From Brevibacterium spongiae (lineage in GTDB: Bacteria; Actinomycetota; Actinomycetes; Actinomycetales; Brevibacteriaceae): a stretch of DNA of 64,000 nucleotides. Every line of letters starts with the position of its first letter. Within the stretch, counting starts at the first letter, position 1. The position numbers and the translations under genes were made by a program. Shown here one piece after another: positions 9,164 through 17,805 of this stretch. Where the stretch lies: assembly GCF_026168515.1 (NCBI RefSeq), contig NZ_CP093443.1, positions 1,364,001-1,428,000 of the forward strand, written 5' to 3'. Under the pieces are notes generated by a model, which saw only the letters and a program-made list of their open reading frames with translations, was not told where the DNA came from and made no database searches.

Positions 9164-10332
9164 CGGGCCTCCTCCGTGGGCTGTGCCGCGATCGGCATTC
9201 CTCGGTCGACGAAGATCAGCCTGTGCAGTCGCCTTCCGCCGGAGCGTTCGAACACGGCCGCCGAGGCGGGATTGTCCTCAGCGATGAAGGTCACGCGCAG
9301 CCGACGATAGCTGCCGGCGATGAGCGCTGAGTTCAGTGCGCGGATGGCCAGACTCAGCAGGCCCGAGCCCTGGTGGACCGGGTCGGTGCCCTGGATGATG
9401 AGCACGGCGTCGCGGAGCCTGGGGCGTGTCAGCAGCAGTTCGGTGATCGCCGCCGGTCCGAGTCGCCCGCCGTGGCGGCGCAGCACCGGAGCGGGGTCCG
9501 GGATGACGAGGACGAAGCACCGAGGCGGCGCATCGTCGGGATCGTCGGCTCCCACGATGTCGATGATGAGGTCGGGATCCATCAGGGCTGAGAGCCCCTG
9601 CATCTGGGCGCGCAGCTGTTCAGCGCTGATCTGTGTGTAGTAGGGCAGGTCGGCGAACGCGGCATTGAGCGTCGGCAGCAGCCGATCAGCGAATCCGCGC
9701 AGGCCGAACCGGGAGACGCGTCGTCGACGCAGACCATGCCGGTGCCACTCTGCGTCGGTGACCGCCGTTGCCCGCGCTGCGGGGATAGTGCCGACCGGCA
9801 CTTCCCAGGTATGCGCAGGACCCCACGGGGCGAAGCCGGCAGCGGCGAATGCCGGCCAGTGGAACCCCGGATTCCAGGCGGTGTCGAAGAAACCGGGCGA
9901 CGGGTCGGCGTCAGTGAGCAGCCCGCCCGTGACATTGGGCAGGGGTGAGACCGGTCCGAATATCCGTGGTGCCTCCAGCCGCTCGGCACGCTCGATGAGG
10001 AAGTCGATCACGGTCTCGAGCGCAGTGGCGTCAGAGGCTTCGAGCGCACCGAAGAACAGCGGCGGCGGACCATCGCGGGTGTCACCGAGTCGCTTCGCAA
10101 GGGCAGGGGAGCGGTGGCACATGACGCGGGCTGCGGTGCGCCCGGCGGCATCGTCGAACAGCCACAGCTCCACTGGTTGGTCGAACCAGCCGCGCCCGGT
10201 GAACCACTGCCGGATGTCCGAGGCGAAGAGCGGGACGTAGTGCTCGTCCTCCCCGCGCCGACGTGCCAGCCGGGGTGCCAGCTCGATGAACTCTGTGAGT
10301 TCGGCGCGGCTGCCGACGCGACGAGGCCTCAT
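9160..10332 (-). CDS. YghO-like GNAT-fold acyltransferase
   Basis: 390 residues. The middle segment (PLFFGALEASDATALETVIDF, then APRIFGPVSPLPNVTGGLL at 121-139, then the FFDTAWNPGFHWPAFAAAGFAPWG region) resembles the YghO group of acyl-CoA N-acyltransferase-fold proteins, and the C-terminal part (VHQGSGLLSLAIRALNSALIAGSYRRLRVTFIAEDNPASAAVFERSGG region) has the GNAT acetyl-CoA-binding and final motif layout. No member has a firmly known substrate that I can recall. Overlaps both neighbours by ATGA, so it is part of the coupled operon with the adenylate-forming enzyme. Confidence 0.6.
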   Translation of the reverse strand: MRPRRVGSRAELTEFIELAPRLARRRGEDEHYVPLFASDIRQWFTGRGWFDQPVELWLFDDAAGRTAARVMCHRSPALAKRLGDTRDGPPPLFFGALEASDATALETVIDFLIERAERLEAPRIFGPVSPLPNVTGGLLTDADPSPGFFDTAWNPGFHWPAFAAAGFAPWGPAHTWEVPVGTIPAARATAVTDAEWHRHGLRRRRVSRFGLRGFADRLLPTLNAAFADLPYYTQISAEQLRAQMQGLSALMDPDLIIDIVGADDPDDAPPRCFVLVIPDPAPVLRRHGGRLGPAAITELLLTRPRLRDAVLIIQGTDPVHQGSGLLSLAIRALNSALIAGSYRRLRVTFIAEDNPASAAVFERSGGRRLHRLIFVDRGMPIAAQPTEEAR

Positions 10333-10751
10333 TCCGTGCTGAGCTTCGTGAAAGCGTCGATCATTCCCAACCTGCCGTCCTCGGCCCGGTACTCACCGTT
10401 CGTGTATCCCCATTCTTCGGCAGTGAGGATGCGGATGAACCCTCCTCGGGCCGGTGAGTCCTCGCCGGAGCCGACGAGCCATGTCATGATCTCGCGGTGT
10501 TCGGGGGTGCGCGCATACCGCATGAGATCGTCGCGGGTGGCGAAGGCGACGATGAGGCCGATCCGGTCGGGGAACTCATAATAGCTGCGGTGCCACAGAT
10601 ATCCGGTGGAGCGTTTGAGCCCGGCAGCCACGCGCGGCCACCGCCGCAGCTGTCCGATCATGGCCAATGGATTGCGATACCGGTTCGCACCGAGGAAGAA
10701 CACCTCCGCGCGCCCCTGCGGCGGAGCCAGTGAGAAATCATTCGATCGCAT
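10329..10751 (-). CDS. Small protein, possible dimeric alpha/beta-barrel (DUF4188-like)
   Basis: 140 residues, not securely recognised. The pattern EVFFLGANRYRNP..., a basic helix, then IGLIVAFATRDDLMRYARTPEHREIMTWL and GGFIRILTAEEWGYTNGEYRAE is reminiscent of dimeric alpha/beta-barrel (monooxygenase/EthD/DUF4188-like) proteins, where the 'fraction of residues xxLxxYARxPEH' helix is typical. The start is set at 10751, which gives a 14-nt overlap with the ligase gene upstream and a clean N terminus (MRSNDFSLAPPQG). The stop overlaps the next gene by 4 nt. Function unknown; could be a cofactor-free oxygenase or a non-catalytic partner. Confidence 0.55.
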   Translation of the reverse strand: MRSNDFSLAPPQGRAEVFFLGANRYRNPLAMIGQLRRWPRVAAGLKRSTGYLWHRSYYEFPDRIGLIVAFATRDDLMRYARTPEHREIMTWLVGSGEDSPARGGFIRILTAEEWGYTNGEYRAEDGRLGMIDAFTKLSTE

Positions 10752-12360
10752 CGTCGTCCTCCTGAGTCTTCTCGACGTAGACGTTCTTGATCTTCGTATG
10801 CGTCGCTGCGAAGGGACCGGTGGAGAAGTCGTGGATCTCGATCTGGATCTCGGCGGTGGTGGGGTCCTCCTCCATGCTCTGTGCGAAGTCGCGGGAGACC
10901 GAGGCCAGATGCTCCAGCACGCCTTTCTGGATGGTGGCCGCCAGCTCCGCCCGCGCGGTGACGCCCATATCCGGGGCCCGGTCACGCAGCTGGATGTGCA
11001 GTGCGGGACGCTGTTCGTGACCGGAGACTTCGCGCAGTTCGATGCGGAAGGACTCGATGAGATGCGCCTGCGGGTTGTCGCGGTAGAGCCCGTTCTCGAT
11101 GTCGAGGGGGTAGATGTTGGCGCCCATGTACGAGATCGTCGAATCCGACCGCCCGAACAGCAGCACGAACGGCAGCTTCATCCCGTTCCCGGCGAACGCC
11201 GCCGAGCAGGCTCGGGCGAGGTCGGGGTGGGCGCGGGTGAGCTCGACCATGGTGGGGAAGTCGATGAGGGTGGCTTCGTCGCCGATGTTGTAGCGCAGCC
11301 GGGGACTCATCACGGAGGCCGAATTGATCGTGACGACCAGCTCCCCTTCCGACGTGGTCTCAAGGTAGGTCTCCAAGGGGTTGTATTGGAAGACCATCGG
11401 CACCCGGGACTCGTCGGGGCCGAGCACATCGGCCCGGAAGTCGAGGTCGTGGGCCAGGGCTCGGCGAATGACGACGGAGAGGTCGGATTCCCCTGCCATG
11501 CCGATCGTCAGGTCGCTGGCGCCGTAGCCGGAGTACACCTTGCCGAACCGCGCTTCGAGGTAGTCGCGCAGCCCTTCGGTCATCGCCTCCCCGCCGACGA
11601 AGCCGTTGATCCGGTAGTCGGCCCAGACCTCGGGCTCGGTGTCCATGCGGTCGACGAGATGTTTGAGGAACGGCGGATAGGCGCTGATGAGGTAGGTGTG
11701 CCCGGGACCGAAGTGACGCATCGTGTCAAGGATCTTCTCGAGATCCGGGCCCGTGTTCTTCACCATCGCGACCTTGGCCATCGCCAGCCCGGTGTTCGTC
11801 CCCGTCGCCCACGCCCCCATCGAGAAGGCGTTGATGCAGAACAGATCCCTGTCGTCGAAGAGCATCGTCACATAGCCGGCGACGTTGCGGTGGACGGTGT
11901 CGAGTTCCTTCTTCGACCGCATCCAGTTGAACGGGGTGCCAGACGATCCCGAGGATTCGTCGACGACGGTGCCGATCCGCTCGATCTGTCCGCCCCAGCA
12001 CCGGTGCTCTTCGCTGTAGCGCCGGACGAAATCGTCCTTCGACGTCGGTGTGTAGGCCTCGAGGTCCCACCACCGGAATTCGAATCCGGTCCGTGCGAGG
12101 TAGTCCTGGTACGCGGGGACGTCGAGGGAGGCCTGCTGGCAGATCATCCACGCGTTGAGCTTCGCGAAGGGTTCGAGGCCCGGGCTGTAGTGCCGTGCGG
12201 TGAAACGCCAGATCGCCGGATGCGCCCGGTAGGCGCCGTATGCGGCGGTGAGGCCGAAATTCGCCAGACGCAGCACGGCCTGTCTGGCCAGATTGATCGA
12301 CCCGCGGGGGATGGGCAGGCGGCGGAGATCGGGTTCAGGTGTGAGCGGGGTCTCTCTCAT
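10738..12360 (-). CDS. PaaK-like adenylate-forming enzyme (phenylacetate-CoA ligase family)
   Basis: 540 residues of the phenylacetate-CoA ligase/CapK-type branch of the AMP-binding superfamily. Key motifs: Ser/Gly-rich P-loop ESSGSSGTP (135-143), GEAMTEGLRDYL, SGYGASDL (adenine/acid site), LFGRSDSTISYMG hinge and a C-terminal THTKIKNVYV with the catalytic-lysine position. Such enzymes activate a carboxylic acid to an acyl-AMP and usually pass it to CoA. Longer than PaaK (~430) because of an N-terminal ~100-residue helical region. First gene of the operon; a TAGTCT box (12372-12367 on the minus strand) ends 6 nt before the ATG, suggesting a leaderless transcript. Acid substrate unknown. Confidence 0.75.
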   Translation of the reverse strand: MRETPLTPEPDLRRLPIPRGSINLARQAVLRLANFGLTAAYGAYRAHPAIWRFTARHYSPGLEPFAKLNAWMICQQASLDVPAYQDYLARTGFEFRWWDLEAYTPTSKDDFVRRYSEEHRCWGGQIERIGTVVDESSGSSGTPFNWMRSKKELDTVHRNVAGYVTMLFDDRDLFCINAFSMGAWATGTNTGLAMAKVAMVKNTGPDLEKILDTMRHFGPGHTYLISAYPPFLKHLVDRMDTEPEVWADYRINGFVGGEAMTEGLRDYLEARFGKVYSGYGASDLTIGMAGESDLSVVIRRALAHDLDFRADVLGPDESRVPMVFQYNPLETYLETTSEGELVVTINSASVMSPRLRYNIGDEATLIDFPTMVELTRAHPDLARACSAAFAGNGMKLPFVLLFGRSDSTISYMGANIYPLDIENGLYRDNPQAHLIESFRIELREVSGHEQRPALHIQLRDRAPDMGVTARAELAATIQKGVLEHLASVSRDFAQSMEEDPTTAEIQIEIHDFSTGPFAATHTKIKNVYVEKTQEDDDAIE

Positions 12361-12474
12361 GCTCCGAGACTAACTCAGCAGTCCGACCCGTTGGGAGGAA
12401 CGAGGGCAGTTGTGTCAGAACCGCATCATCAGCGAACGCAGATGACCGCAGACCCGCGCCGGGGCCGACCGGAT

Positions 12475-12488
12475 CCCGCCGAGGCGGG
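12475..12488 (-). terminator. Possible weak hairpin after purU
   Basis: Short CCCGCC/GGCGGG stem with a 2-nt loop, 40 nt beyond the purU stop. It is built from the CGCCGAGGCG motif that recurs in this window, so it may not be a terminator at all. Confidence 0.25.
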
Positions 12489-12527
12489 GCGTCGACGGAC
12501 CGATGAGACCGTCACCGAGGTGGGTCT

Positions 12528-13379
12528 TCAGTTGAAGACGACAGTGCGGTGTCCGTCCATGAGGACCCGTCCCTGGGCGTGCCAGGCGACCGCGCGAGCG
12601 AGCACCGAGGCTTCGACGTCCTGCCCGCGCTGGACGAAGTCGGCGATCGCACGAGAGTGGTCGACGCGGGCGACGTCCTGTTCGATGATCGGGCCCTCGT
12701 CGAGATCGCTGGTGACGTAGTGGGCGGTGGCACCGATGATCTTCACTCCGCGCGCATGCGCCTGGTGATAGGGCTTCGCACCCTTGAAACTGGGCAGGAA
12801 CGAGTGGTGGATGTTGATGACGCGGCCTTCGAGGCGGTCGCAGAGATCGGGGGAGAGGATCTGCATGTACCGAGCCAGCACGATGAGTTCGACGTCGAGC
12901 TCATCGACGAGGGCGGTCAGCCGTGCCTCGGCTTCGGGCTTCGTGTCCTTGGTGATCGGAACATGATGGAAGGTGTGGCCATGGAACTCCGCCAGGGAGC
13001 GCAGATCATCATGGTTGCCGACGACTCCTGCGATGTCGATCGGCAGCTGTCCCGACGAATGCTGGAACAGCAGAGTGTTGAGGCAGTGCGCGGCCTTCGA
13101 GACGAGGATGAGGGTTCTGGTTCTCTTCTCCGCCGGCTGCAGGGTCACGGTCATCGCGAACCGGTCGGCCACCTCGGCGAGGTCGGATTCGAGGTCACCG
13201 GCGGTGACCTCGGCGGAGGTGGAGAACTGCAGGCGCAGGAAGAACTGCCGGGAATCGGGGGAGGAGAACTGCTGCGATTCGGTGATGTTTCCCCCGCGCC
13301 CTGCGAGCACTCCAGTCACGGCGTGGACGACGCCGGTCGCATCTGGGCAGGTGACTCTCAGGATCCATTCGCGGTTCAT
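12528..13379 (-). CDS. purU: Formyltetrahydrofolate deformylase
   Basis: 283 residues, matching E. coli PurU (280). N-terminal ACT domain (~1-85, starting WILRVTCPDATGVVHAVTGVLAGRGGNI) and a C-terminal formyltransferase-fold domain with VINIHHSFLPSFKGAKPYHQA and the catalytic-Asp region HYVTSDLDEGPIIEQD. Hydrolyses 10-formyl-THF to formate and THF, balancing one-carbon pools. The ATG has no ribosome binding site; a TAGGAT box (13392-13387, minus) ends 7 nt upstream, suggesting a leaderless message. Divergent from glyA-folD, which feed the same folate pool. Confidence 0.95.
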   Translation of the reverse strand: MNREWILRVTCPDATGVVHAVTGVLAGRGGNITESQQFSSPDSRQFFLRLQFSTSAEVTAGDLESDLAEVADRFAMTVTLQPAEKRTRTLILVSKAAHCLNTLLFQHSSGQLPIDIAGVVGNHDDLRSLAEFHGHTFHHVPITKDTKPEAEARLTALVDELDVELIVLARYMQILSPDLCDRLEGRVINIHHSFLPSFKGAKPYHQAHARGVKIIGATAHYVTSDLDEGPIIEQDVARVDHSRAIADFVQRGQDVEASVLARAVAWHAQGRVLMDGHRTVVFN

Positions 13380-13695
13380 GGTCTCGATCCTAAACTGCAG
13401 GACGGCTGCGCAGGGAATCGGCGTCGGCAGAGCGTGAATGCGCGGGCGTGCGCGGCGATGATTCGGGACCGTCCGGGGCCGGCGTTCGGGACCGTCAGGG
13501 GCACTCGAAAGGGACCGTCAGGCTTCGGCGTTCGCGACCGTGAGGTTTCGGTGTTCGCGACTGTCGGAGGCCGGTGTTCGGATGTCGGTCGCGGCAAGTG
13601 GCGGCGTGGGGCTCGCTGTTAGCATGGTCTGCGGGGACTGCGGCGGCTCCTCGCCCTGTTCTGCCCCTCATATCGGATGCCACAGGAGAGTACTC
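13380..13695. other. purU-glyA divergent intergenic region
   Basis: 316 nt between the divergent purU and glyA starts. Holds the purU -10 box, a 23-bp tandem repeat array (13462-13588) and a likely glyA -10 box TAGCAT at 13620-13625, about 70 nt before the glyA ATG. No coding potential. Confidence 0.6.
13462..13588. repeat. 23-bp tandem repeat, about 5.5 degenerate units
   Basis: Units begin at 13462, 13485, 13508, 13531, 13554 and 13577, an exact 23-nt period. The core is TTCGGGACCGTCAGG with variants (TTCGCGACCGTGAGG, TTCGCGACTGTCGGA); unit ends vary (GGCCGGCG, GGCACTCG, CTTCGGCG). A weaker seventh unit may precede at 13439. The array stops about 30 nt before the likely glyA -10 box, so it covers the upstream part of the promoter. 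Confidence 0.8.
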
Positions 13696-14970
13696 ATGAC
13701 CGAAAACTCGATGCAGGCCTCGCTTGCAGACATCGATCCGCAGATCGCTGAGGTTCTCGACCTCGAGCTGGGACGCCAGCGTTCGACTCTCGAGATGATC
13801 GCCTCGGAGAATTTCGTCCCCCGCGCTGTGCTCGAAGCACAGGGTTCGGTGCTGACGAACAAGTACGCTGAGGGGTATCCCGGAAAGCGCTACTACGGCG
13901 GCTGCGAATTCGTCGATGTCGCCGAGAACCTCGCCATCGATCGGGCCAAGAGCCTCTTCGGCGCGGAATACGCCAACGTCCAGCCCCACTCGGGAGCCTC
14001 GGCCAATGCTGCGGTGATGCACGCTCTGGCCCGTCAGGGCGACAAGATGCTCGGACTGTCTCTGGCCCACGGCGGTCACCTCACCCACGGCATGAAGATC
14101 AACTTCTCCGGTCGGCTCTACGATGTCGCCTCCTACGAGGTCGACCCCGACACCTACCGCATCGATATGGACAAGGTGCGGGAGAAGGCCCTCGAGCACC
14201 GGCCGCAGGTCATCGTCGCCGGTTGGTCCGCCTACCCGCGTCAGCTCGACTTCCAGGCCTTCCGCGAGATCGCCGATGAAGTCGACGCGAAGCTGTGGGT
14301 CGACATGGCGCACTTCGCCGGACTCGTCGCCGCTGATCTGCATCCGAACCCTGTGCCGTTCGCCGATGTGGTGTCCTCGACCGTGCACAAGACGATCGGC
14401 GGTCCCCGTTCCGGTTTCATCCTCGGCAAGGAGGAGTTCGGCAAGAAGCTCAATTCCGCCGTGTTCCCCGGCCAGCAGGGCGGACCGCTCATGCACGTCA
14501 TCGCCGCAAAGGCAGTGGCCTTCAAACTCGCCGCCTCGGCCGAGTTCAAGGAGCGTCAGGAACGCACAGTGCGTGGAGCACAGATCCTCGCCGAGCGTCT
14601 GCTCGCCGATGACGTCGCGAAGGCCGGAGCGACAGTGCTCACCGGCGGCACCGATGTGCACCTGGTGCTCGTCGACCTGCGCAACTCCGCCCTCGACGGG
14701 CAGCAGGCCGAAGACGTCCTCCACGAGGTCGGCATCACCGTCAACCGCAACGCCGTGCCGTTCGACCCCCGCCCACCGATGGTGACCTCGGGTCTGCGCA
14801 TCGGCACCCCGGCCCTGGCTACCCGTGGATTCGGAGACAAGGAATTCACCGAGGTCGCCGATGTCATCGCCGAGGCGCTCAAGCCCGGAGCCGACGTCGA
14901 GACGCTGGCCGCCCGCGTGAAGAAGCTCAGCGATGAGTTCCCCCTCTATGAAGGACTGGAACAGTACTGA
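13696..14970 (+). CDS. glyA: Serine hydroxymethyltransferase
   Basis: 424 residues, fold-type I PLP enzyme converting serine and THF to glycine and 5,10-methylene-THF. Landmarks: [17 protein letters not shown], the PLP-binding [11 protein letters not shown] with the lysine at residue 232, [13 protein letters not shown] and the C-terminal [19 protein letters not shown] at 13696 follows ACAGGAGAG with good spacing; the family starts here. The stop overlaps the folD start by 1 nt (TGATG), so the two enzymes of one-carbon metabolism are co-transcribed and coupled. Confidence 0.97.
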   Translation: MTENSMQASLADIDPQIAEVLDLELGRQRSTLEMIASENFVPRAVLEAQGSVLTNKYAEGYPGKRYYGGCEFVDVAENLAIDRAKSLFGAEYANVQPHSGASANAAVMHALARQGDKMLGLSLAHGGHLTHGMKINFSGRLYDVASYEVDPDTYRIDMDKVREKALEHRPQVIVAGWSAYPRQLDFQAFREIADEVDAKLWVDMAHFAGLVAADLHPNPVPFADVVSSTVHKTIGGPRSGFILGKEEFGKKLNSAVFPGQQGGPLMHVIAAKAVAFKLAASAEFKERQERTVRGAQILAERLLADDVAKAGATVLTGGTDVHLVLVDLRNSALDGQQAEDVLHEVGITVNRNAVPFDPRPPMVTSGLRIGTPALATRGFGDKEFTEVADVIAEALKPGADVETLAARVKKLSDEFPLYEGLEQY

Positions 14971-15860
14971 TGGGCGCTCAGATCCTCGACGGCAGGGCCT
15001 GCGCGAAGCAGATCAAGGACGAACTCACCGAAGCCGTGGCAGAACTGGCGAAGTCCGGCATCGTCCCCGGACTCGGCACCGTACTGGTCGGGGAGGACCC
15101 CGGTTCGAAGTGGTACGTCGCCGGTAAGCACCGGGACTGCGCCGAGGTCGGAATCCACTCGATCCGTCGCGACCTGCCCGAGACCGTGAGCCAGGAGGAG
15201 CTGCTGGCCGTCATCGATGAGCTCAACCACGATGATGACTGCACCGGCTACATCGTCCAGCTGCCGCTTCCTGCACATATCGACACCGATACGATCCTCG
15301 AGGCGATCGACCCGGCCAAGGATGCCGACGGACTGCATCCGACGAACCTCGGCCGGCTCATGCTCAACGTCAACTCGGAGATCACGACCCCGCTGCCGTG
15401 CACTCCGCGCGGTGTCATCGAGCTGATCAGCCGCAACGGCATCGAGTTGGCCGGCAAACACGTCGTCGTCATCGGCCGTGGGGTGACCGTCGGCCGTTCG
15501 ATCGGGTCCCTGCTGACCAGGCGTGAGCACAATGCGACGGTGACGCTGACGCACACCGGCACACGCAACCTCGACGAGCTGCTGGCTCAGGCCGATGTCA
15601 TCGTCGCGGCCGCAGGTGCCGCGCGCATCGTCAAGGCCGAGGCGGTCAAGCGCGGGGCGATCGTCCTCGACGTCGGGGTCTCACGGGAGGAAGACCCGGA
15701 GACGGGGAAGTCGAAGATCGTCGGGGATGTGGATCCGGGAGTCGCCGACGTGGCGTCTTGGGTGTCGCCGAATCCGGGAGGTGTGGGGCCGATGACGAGG
15801 GCCCTGCTGCTCAAGAACGTCGTCGACACCGCCCAGCGCGCCGCGGCAACCCCCAACTGA
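14970..15860 (+). CDS. folD: Methylene-THF dehydrogenase / methenyl-THF cyclohydrolase
   Basis: 296 residues, bifunctional FolD, which oxidises 5,10-methylene-THF with NADP+ and hydrolyses the methenyl product to 10-formyl-THF. Visible: catalytic lysine region [47 protein letters not shown] (Rossmann loop) and the terminal [17 protein letters not shown]. Coupled to glyA by TGATG overlap. Followed 14 nt later by a perfect palindromic terminator. Confidence 0.97.
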   Translation: MGAQILDGRACAKQIKDELTEAVAELAKSGIVPGLGTVLVGEDPGSKWYVAGKHRDCAEVGIHSIRRDLPETVSQEELLAVIDELNHDDDCTGYIVQLPLPAHIDTDTILEAIDPAKDADGLHPTNLGRLMLNVNSEITTPLPCTPRGVIELISRNGIELAGKHVVVIGRGVTVGRSIGSLLTRREHNATVTLTHTGTRNLDELLAQADVIVAAAGAARIVKAEAVKRGAIVLDVGVSREEDPETGKSKIVGDVDPGVADVASWVSPNPGGVGPMTRALLLKNVVDTAQRAAATPN

Positions 15861-15873
15861 AATTCCCCCTATT

Positions 15874-15931
15874 ACTACCTGACGGCGCCCCAGCAACCTC
15901 TCGAGAGGTTGCTGGGGCGCCGTCAGGTAGT
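15874..15931. terminator. Perfect 58-bp palindrome, copy 1 of a repeated terminator element
   Basis: Two 29-nt arms with no unpaired loop (left arm begins ACTACCTGACGGCGCCCCAG, right arm is its exact complement), followed by TTTTG on the plus side. Lies between convergent folD and the GNAT gene. The outer 25 nt of each arm recur at 22397 and 60461. Confidence 0.9.
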
Positions 15932-15955
15932 TTTTGCGGGTGTGGGGGGAGGAGG

Positions 15956-16444
15956 TCAGTCCTCGCCGAGCTTGAGTTCGAAGAAGACCCGCGGGTTGCC
16001 GGCACCGGCATAGTCTTCGATGAGCTCACCGCTGAAGCCCAATGACGAGTGGAATGAGATCGCACCCGAGGACTCGGGCATCGTCGTCGCCTGGATCGAC
16101 GACACTCCGAGATTGCGGGCATGATCGATGAAGTGCTGGTAGAGGTGACGACCGATGCCCTGATGGCGGAAGTCGGTGCGCGCAGCGACCAGGTGGATGT
16201 AGGCCGGGCCGTCGTGCGGAATGACGCCGAGCAGATAGCCGACGATCTCCGAACGGTAGCGGGCCACCAAGCCGGATGTGACGAACTGGCGGAACCAGTA
16301 CGCGTCATGGTCACCGCTGAGGTCGCGGTCTCCCCAGAAGTTCTTCTGAGCGCCGAGGAGGAATTCTCGCATCTCACGGGCGTCGACTTCGTCGAGCGGA
16401 CTGATGCTCAGCTGCTCGGTCTCGATGGTTTCGTCAACGGCCAT
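15956..16444 (-). CDS. GNAT family N-acetyltransferase
   Basis: 162 residues, one GNAT domain. Motif A is HQGIGRHLYQHFIDHARNLG (acetyl-CoA pyrophosphate loop) and motif B contains SSGAISFHSSLGFS. Substrate unknown; family members acetylate amines of small molecules or protein termini. Start chosen at 16444 because AGGAGG lies 4 nt upstream; an ATG 11 codons earlier has no site. Convergent with folD and divergent from xthA. Confidence 0.85.
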   Translation of the reverse strand: MAVDETIETEQLSISPLDEVDAREMREFLLGAQKNFWGDRDLSGDHDAYWFRQFVTSGLVARYRSEIVGYLLGVIPHDGPAYIHLVAARTDFRHQGIGRHLYQHFIDHARNLGVSSIQATTMPESSGAISFHSSLGFSGELIEDYAGAGNPRVFFELKLGED

Positions 16445-16530
16445 TGCGCCTCCTGAAGTATTCGTTCTTTCCCTCACTCTATAACGCCCTGTCCCGGAAG
16501 AGTAGTGCGCTCCATGTCATCATAGATCAC

Positions 16531-17346
16531 ATGATTCGGATTGCTTCAGTCAACGTCAACGGAGTCCGCGCAGCATGGCGAAAGGGGATGCCCACCTGGG
16601 TCGATACAGCGAAACCCGACTTCATCACCCTGCAGGAAGTGCGGGCCGCAAACGATATCGCCCACGGTGTCCTGGCCGACACCGGATACACCACGATCAG
16701 CCATGATGCCGAAGCCAAAGGCCGTGCGGGAGTGGCCGTGATGGCCCGTACGCAGCCCGAAGCTGTTCGCGAAGGACTCGGCGACGACGGCTACTTCGAC
16801 CGTGCCGGACGGTGGGTGGAGACCGACTACCGACTGGGCGACGGTTCGCTGCTCACCCTGGTCTCCGCCTATGTCCATTCCGGGGAGGTCGACACCCCGA
16901 AGCAGGAGGACAAATACCGTTTCCTCGACCGCATGACCGAGCGGATGCCGGCGCTGGCGAAAGCCTCGGACCATGTGCTCGTCACCGGTGACCTCAATGT
17001 CTGCCACACCGAACGGGACCTGAAGAATTGGAAGGCCAACCGGAAGAAGGCGGGCTTCCTGCCTGAGGAGCGCGCCTACTTCGACGGCTTCTTCGGTGAG
17101 GTGGGCTATGTCGACGTGCACCGCAAGCTCAGCGGGGACATCGACGGCCCTTACACCTGGTGGTCGATGCGCGGAAAGGCCTTCGACAACGACACCGGCT
17201 GGCGCATCGACTATCAGATGGCGACTCCCGCACTCGCCGAGGCAGCGGTCCAGGCGACCGTGGACAAGGCGGACAGCTGGGCCGAACGATGGTCCGACCA
17301 CGCCCCTCTCGTCATCGACTACGATCTGCCGGCCGCGAAGGCCTGA
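16531..17346 (+). CDS. xthA: Exodeoxyribonuclease III (AP endonuclease)
   Basis: 271 residues of the endonuclease/exonuclease/phosphatase superfamily, ExoIII branch. Motifs: IASVNVNGVRAA, TLQEVRA (metal-binding Glu), VTGDLNVCHTERDLKN, YTWWSMRGKAFDNDTGWRIDYQMAT and the terminal SDHAPLVIDY. Cuts DNA at abasic sites and removes 3' blocks in base excision repair. The ATG at 16531 matches the family start; a CATCAT box 7 nt upstream and no ribosome binding site suggest a leaderless message. Confidence 0.94.
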   Translation: MIRIASVNVNGVRAAWRKGMPTWVDTAKPDFITLQEVRAANDIAHGVLADTGYTTISHDAEAKGRAGVAVMARTQPEAVREGLGDDGYFDRAGRWVETDYRLGDGSLLTLVSAYVHSGEVDTPKQEDKYRFLDRMTERMPALAKASDHVLVTGDLNVCHTERDLKNWKANRKKAGFLPEERAYFDGFFGEVGYVDVHRKLSGDIDGPYTWWSMRGKAFDNDTGWRIDYQMATPALAEAAVQATVDKADSWAERWSDHAPLVIDYDLPAAKA

Positions 17347-17462
17347 CTGCAGGCAGATACTCACCGAGGCGGCTCACCGAGATCTGAGCACCGACGGAGG
17401 TGCCGAGCCGGTTCCGTGACAGGCAGGACCGTGCAGGTCCGTAACAGGCAGGCCCCGCAACA

Positions 17463-17516
17463 GACGAAGAGCCCGGGTGCCCAGGACATATGTCCTGGGC
17501 ACCCGGGCTCTTCGTC
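17463..17516. terminator. Perfect 54-bp palindromic terminator
   Basis: Two 27-nt complementary arms meeting at CATATG (17487-17492), sequence core GAGCCCGGGTGCCCAGGACA. Lies between convergent xthA and the ybdD-like gene, so it can stop transcription from both sides. Confidence 0.9.
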
Positions 17517-17568
17517 GGCTGGCCGCCGCTCAGCGGCGGCGCTTCAGAGTCGCTGAGGTTTCAGCGTC

Positions 17569-17805
17569 TCAGCAGCATCGCGCCTTGGGGTTGCGGTCCT
17601 GCTCATCGGTGAGATCGCGCCAGAACGCCTTCTCCTCCATCGCTCCTTCGCGGGTGCCGTGACGGCGCTCGTAGGATTCGATGTAGTGGAGGTAGGCGTT
17701 CTCGCCCATGATCTCCTTGAGGTACCAGTGCAGCCCGGCGACGCCTCGGCGCAGGGACCCCCAGGGATCGCTGGCGATGCGGCTGAGCGGATGCGCGGTG
17801 CTCAT
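17569..17805 (-). CDS. ybdD: YbdD/YjiX family (DUF466) protein
   Basis: 78 residues, a complete small DUF466 protein (core GLHWYLKEIMGENAYLHYIESYERRHG). Members are almost always encoded directly after CstA/BtsT-type transporters and are required for or modulate pyruvate uptake; the mechanism is not settled. Here the ATG at 17803-17805 overlaps the cstA stop by 4 nt, so the two are translated together. The start two dozen nt upstream inside cstA lacks family homology. Confidence 0.88.
   Translation of the reverse strand: MSTAHPLSRIASDPWGSLRRGVAGLHWYLKEIMGENAYLHYIESYERRHGTREGAMEEKAFWRDLTDEQDRNPKARCC

Noticed and set aside
13462..13588. CRISPR array
   Set aside because: The 23-nt periodic units are contiguous without unique spacers, and there are no cas genes; it is a tandem repeat.
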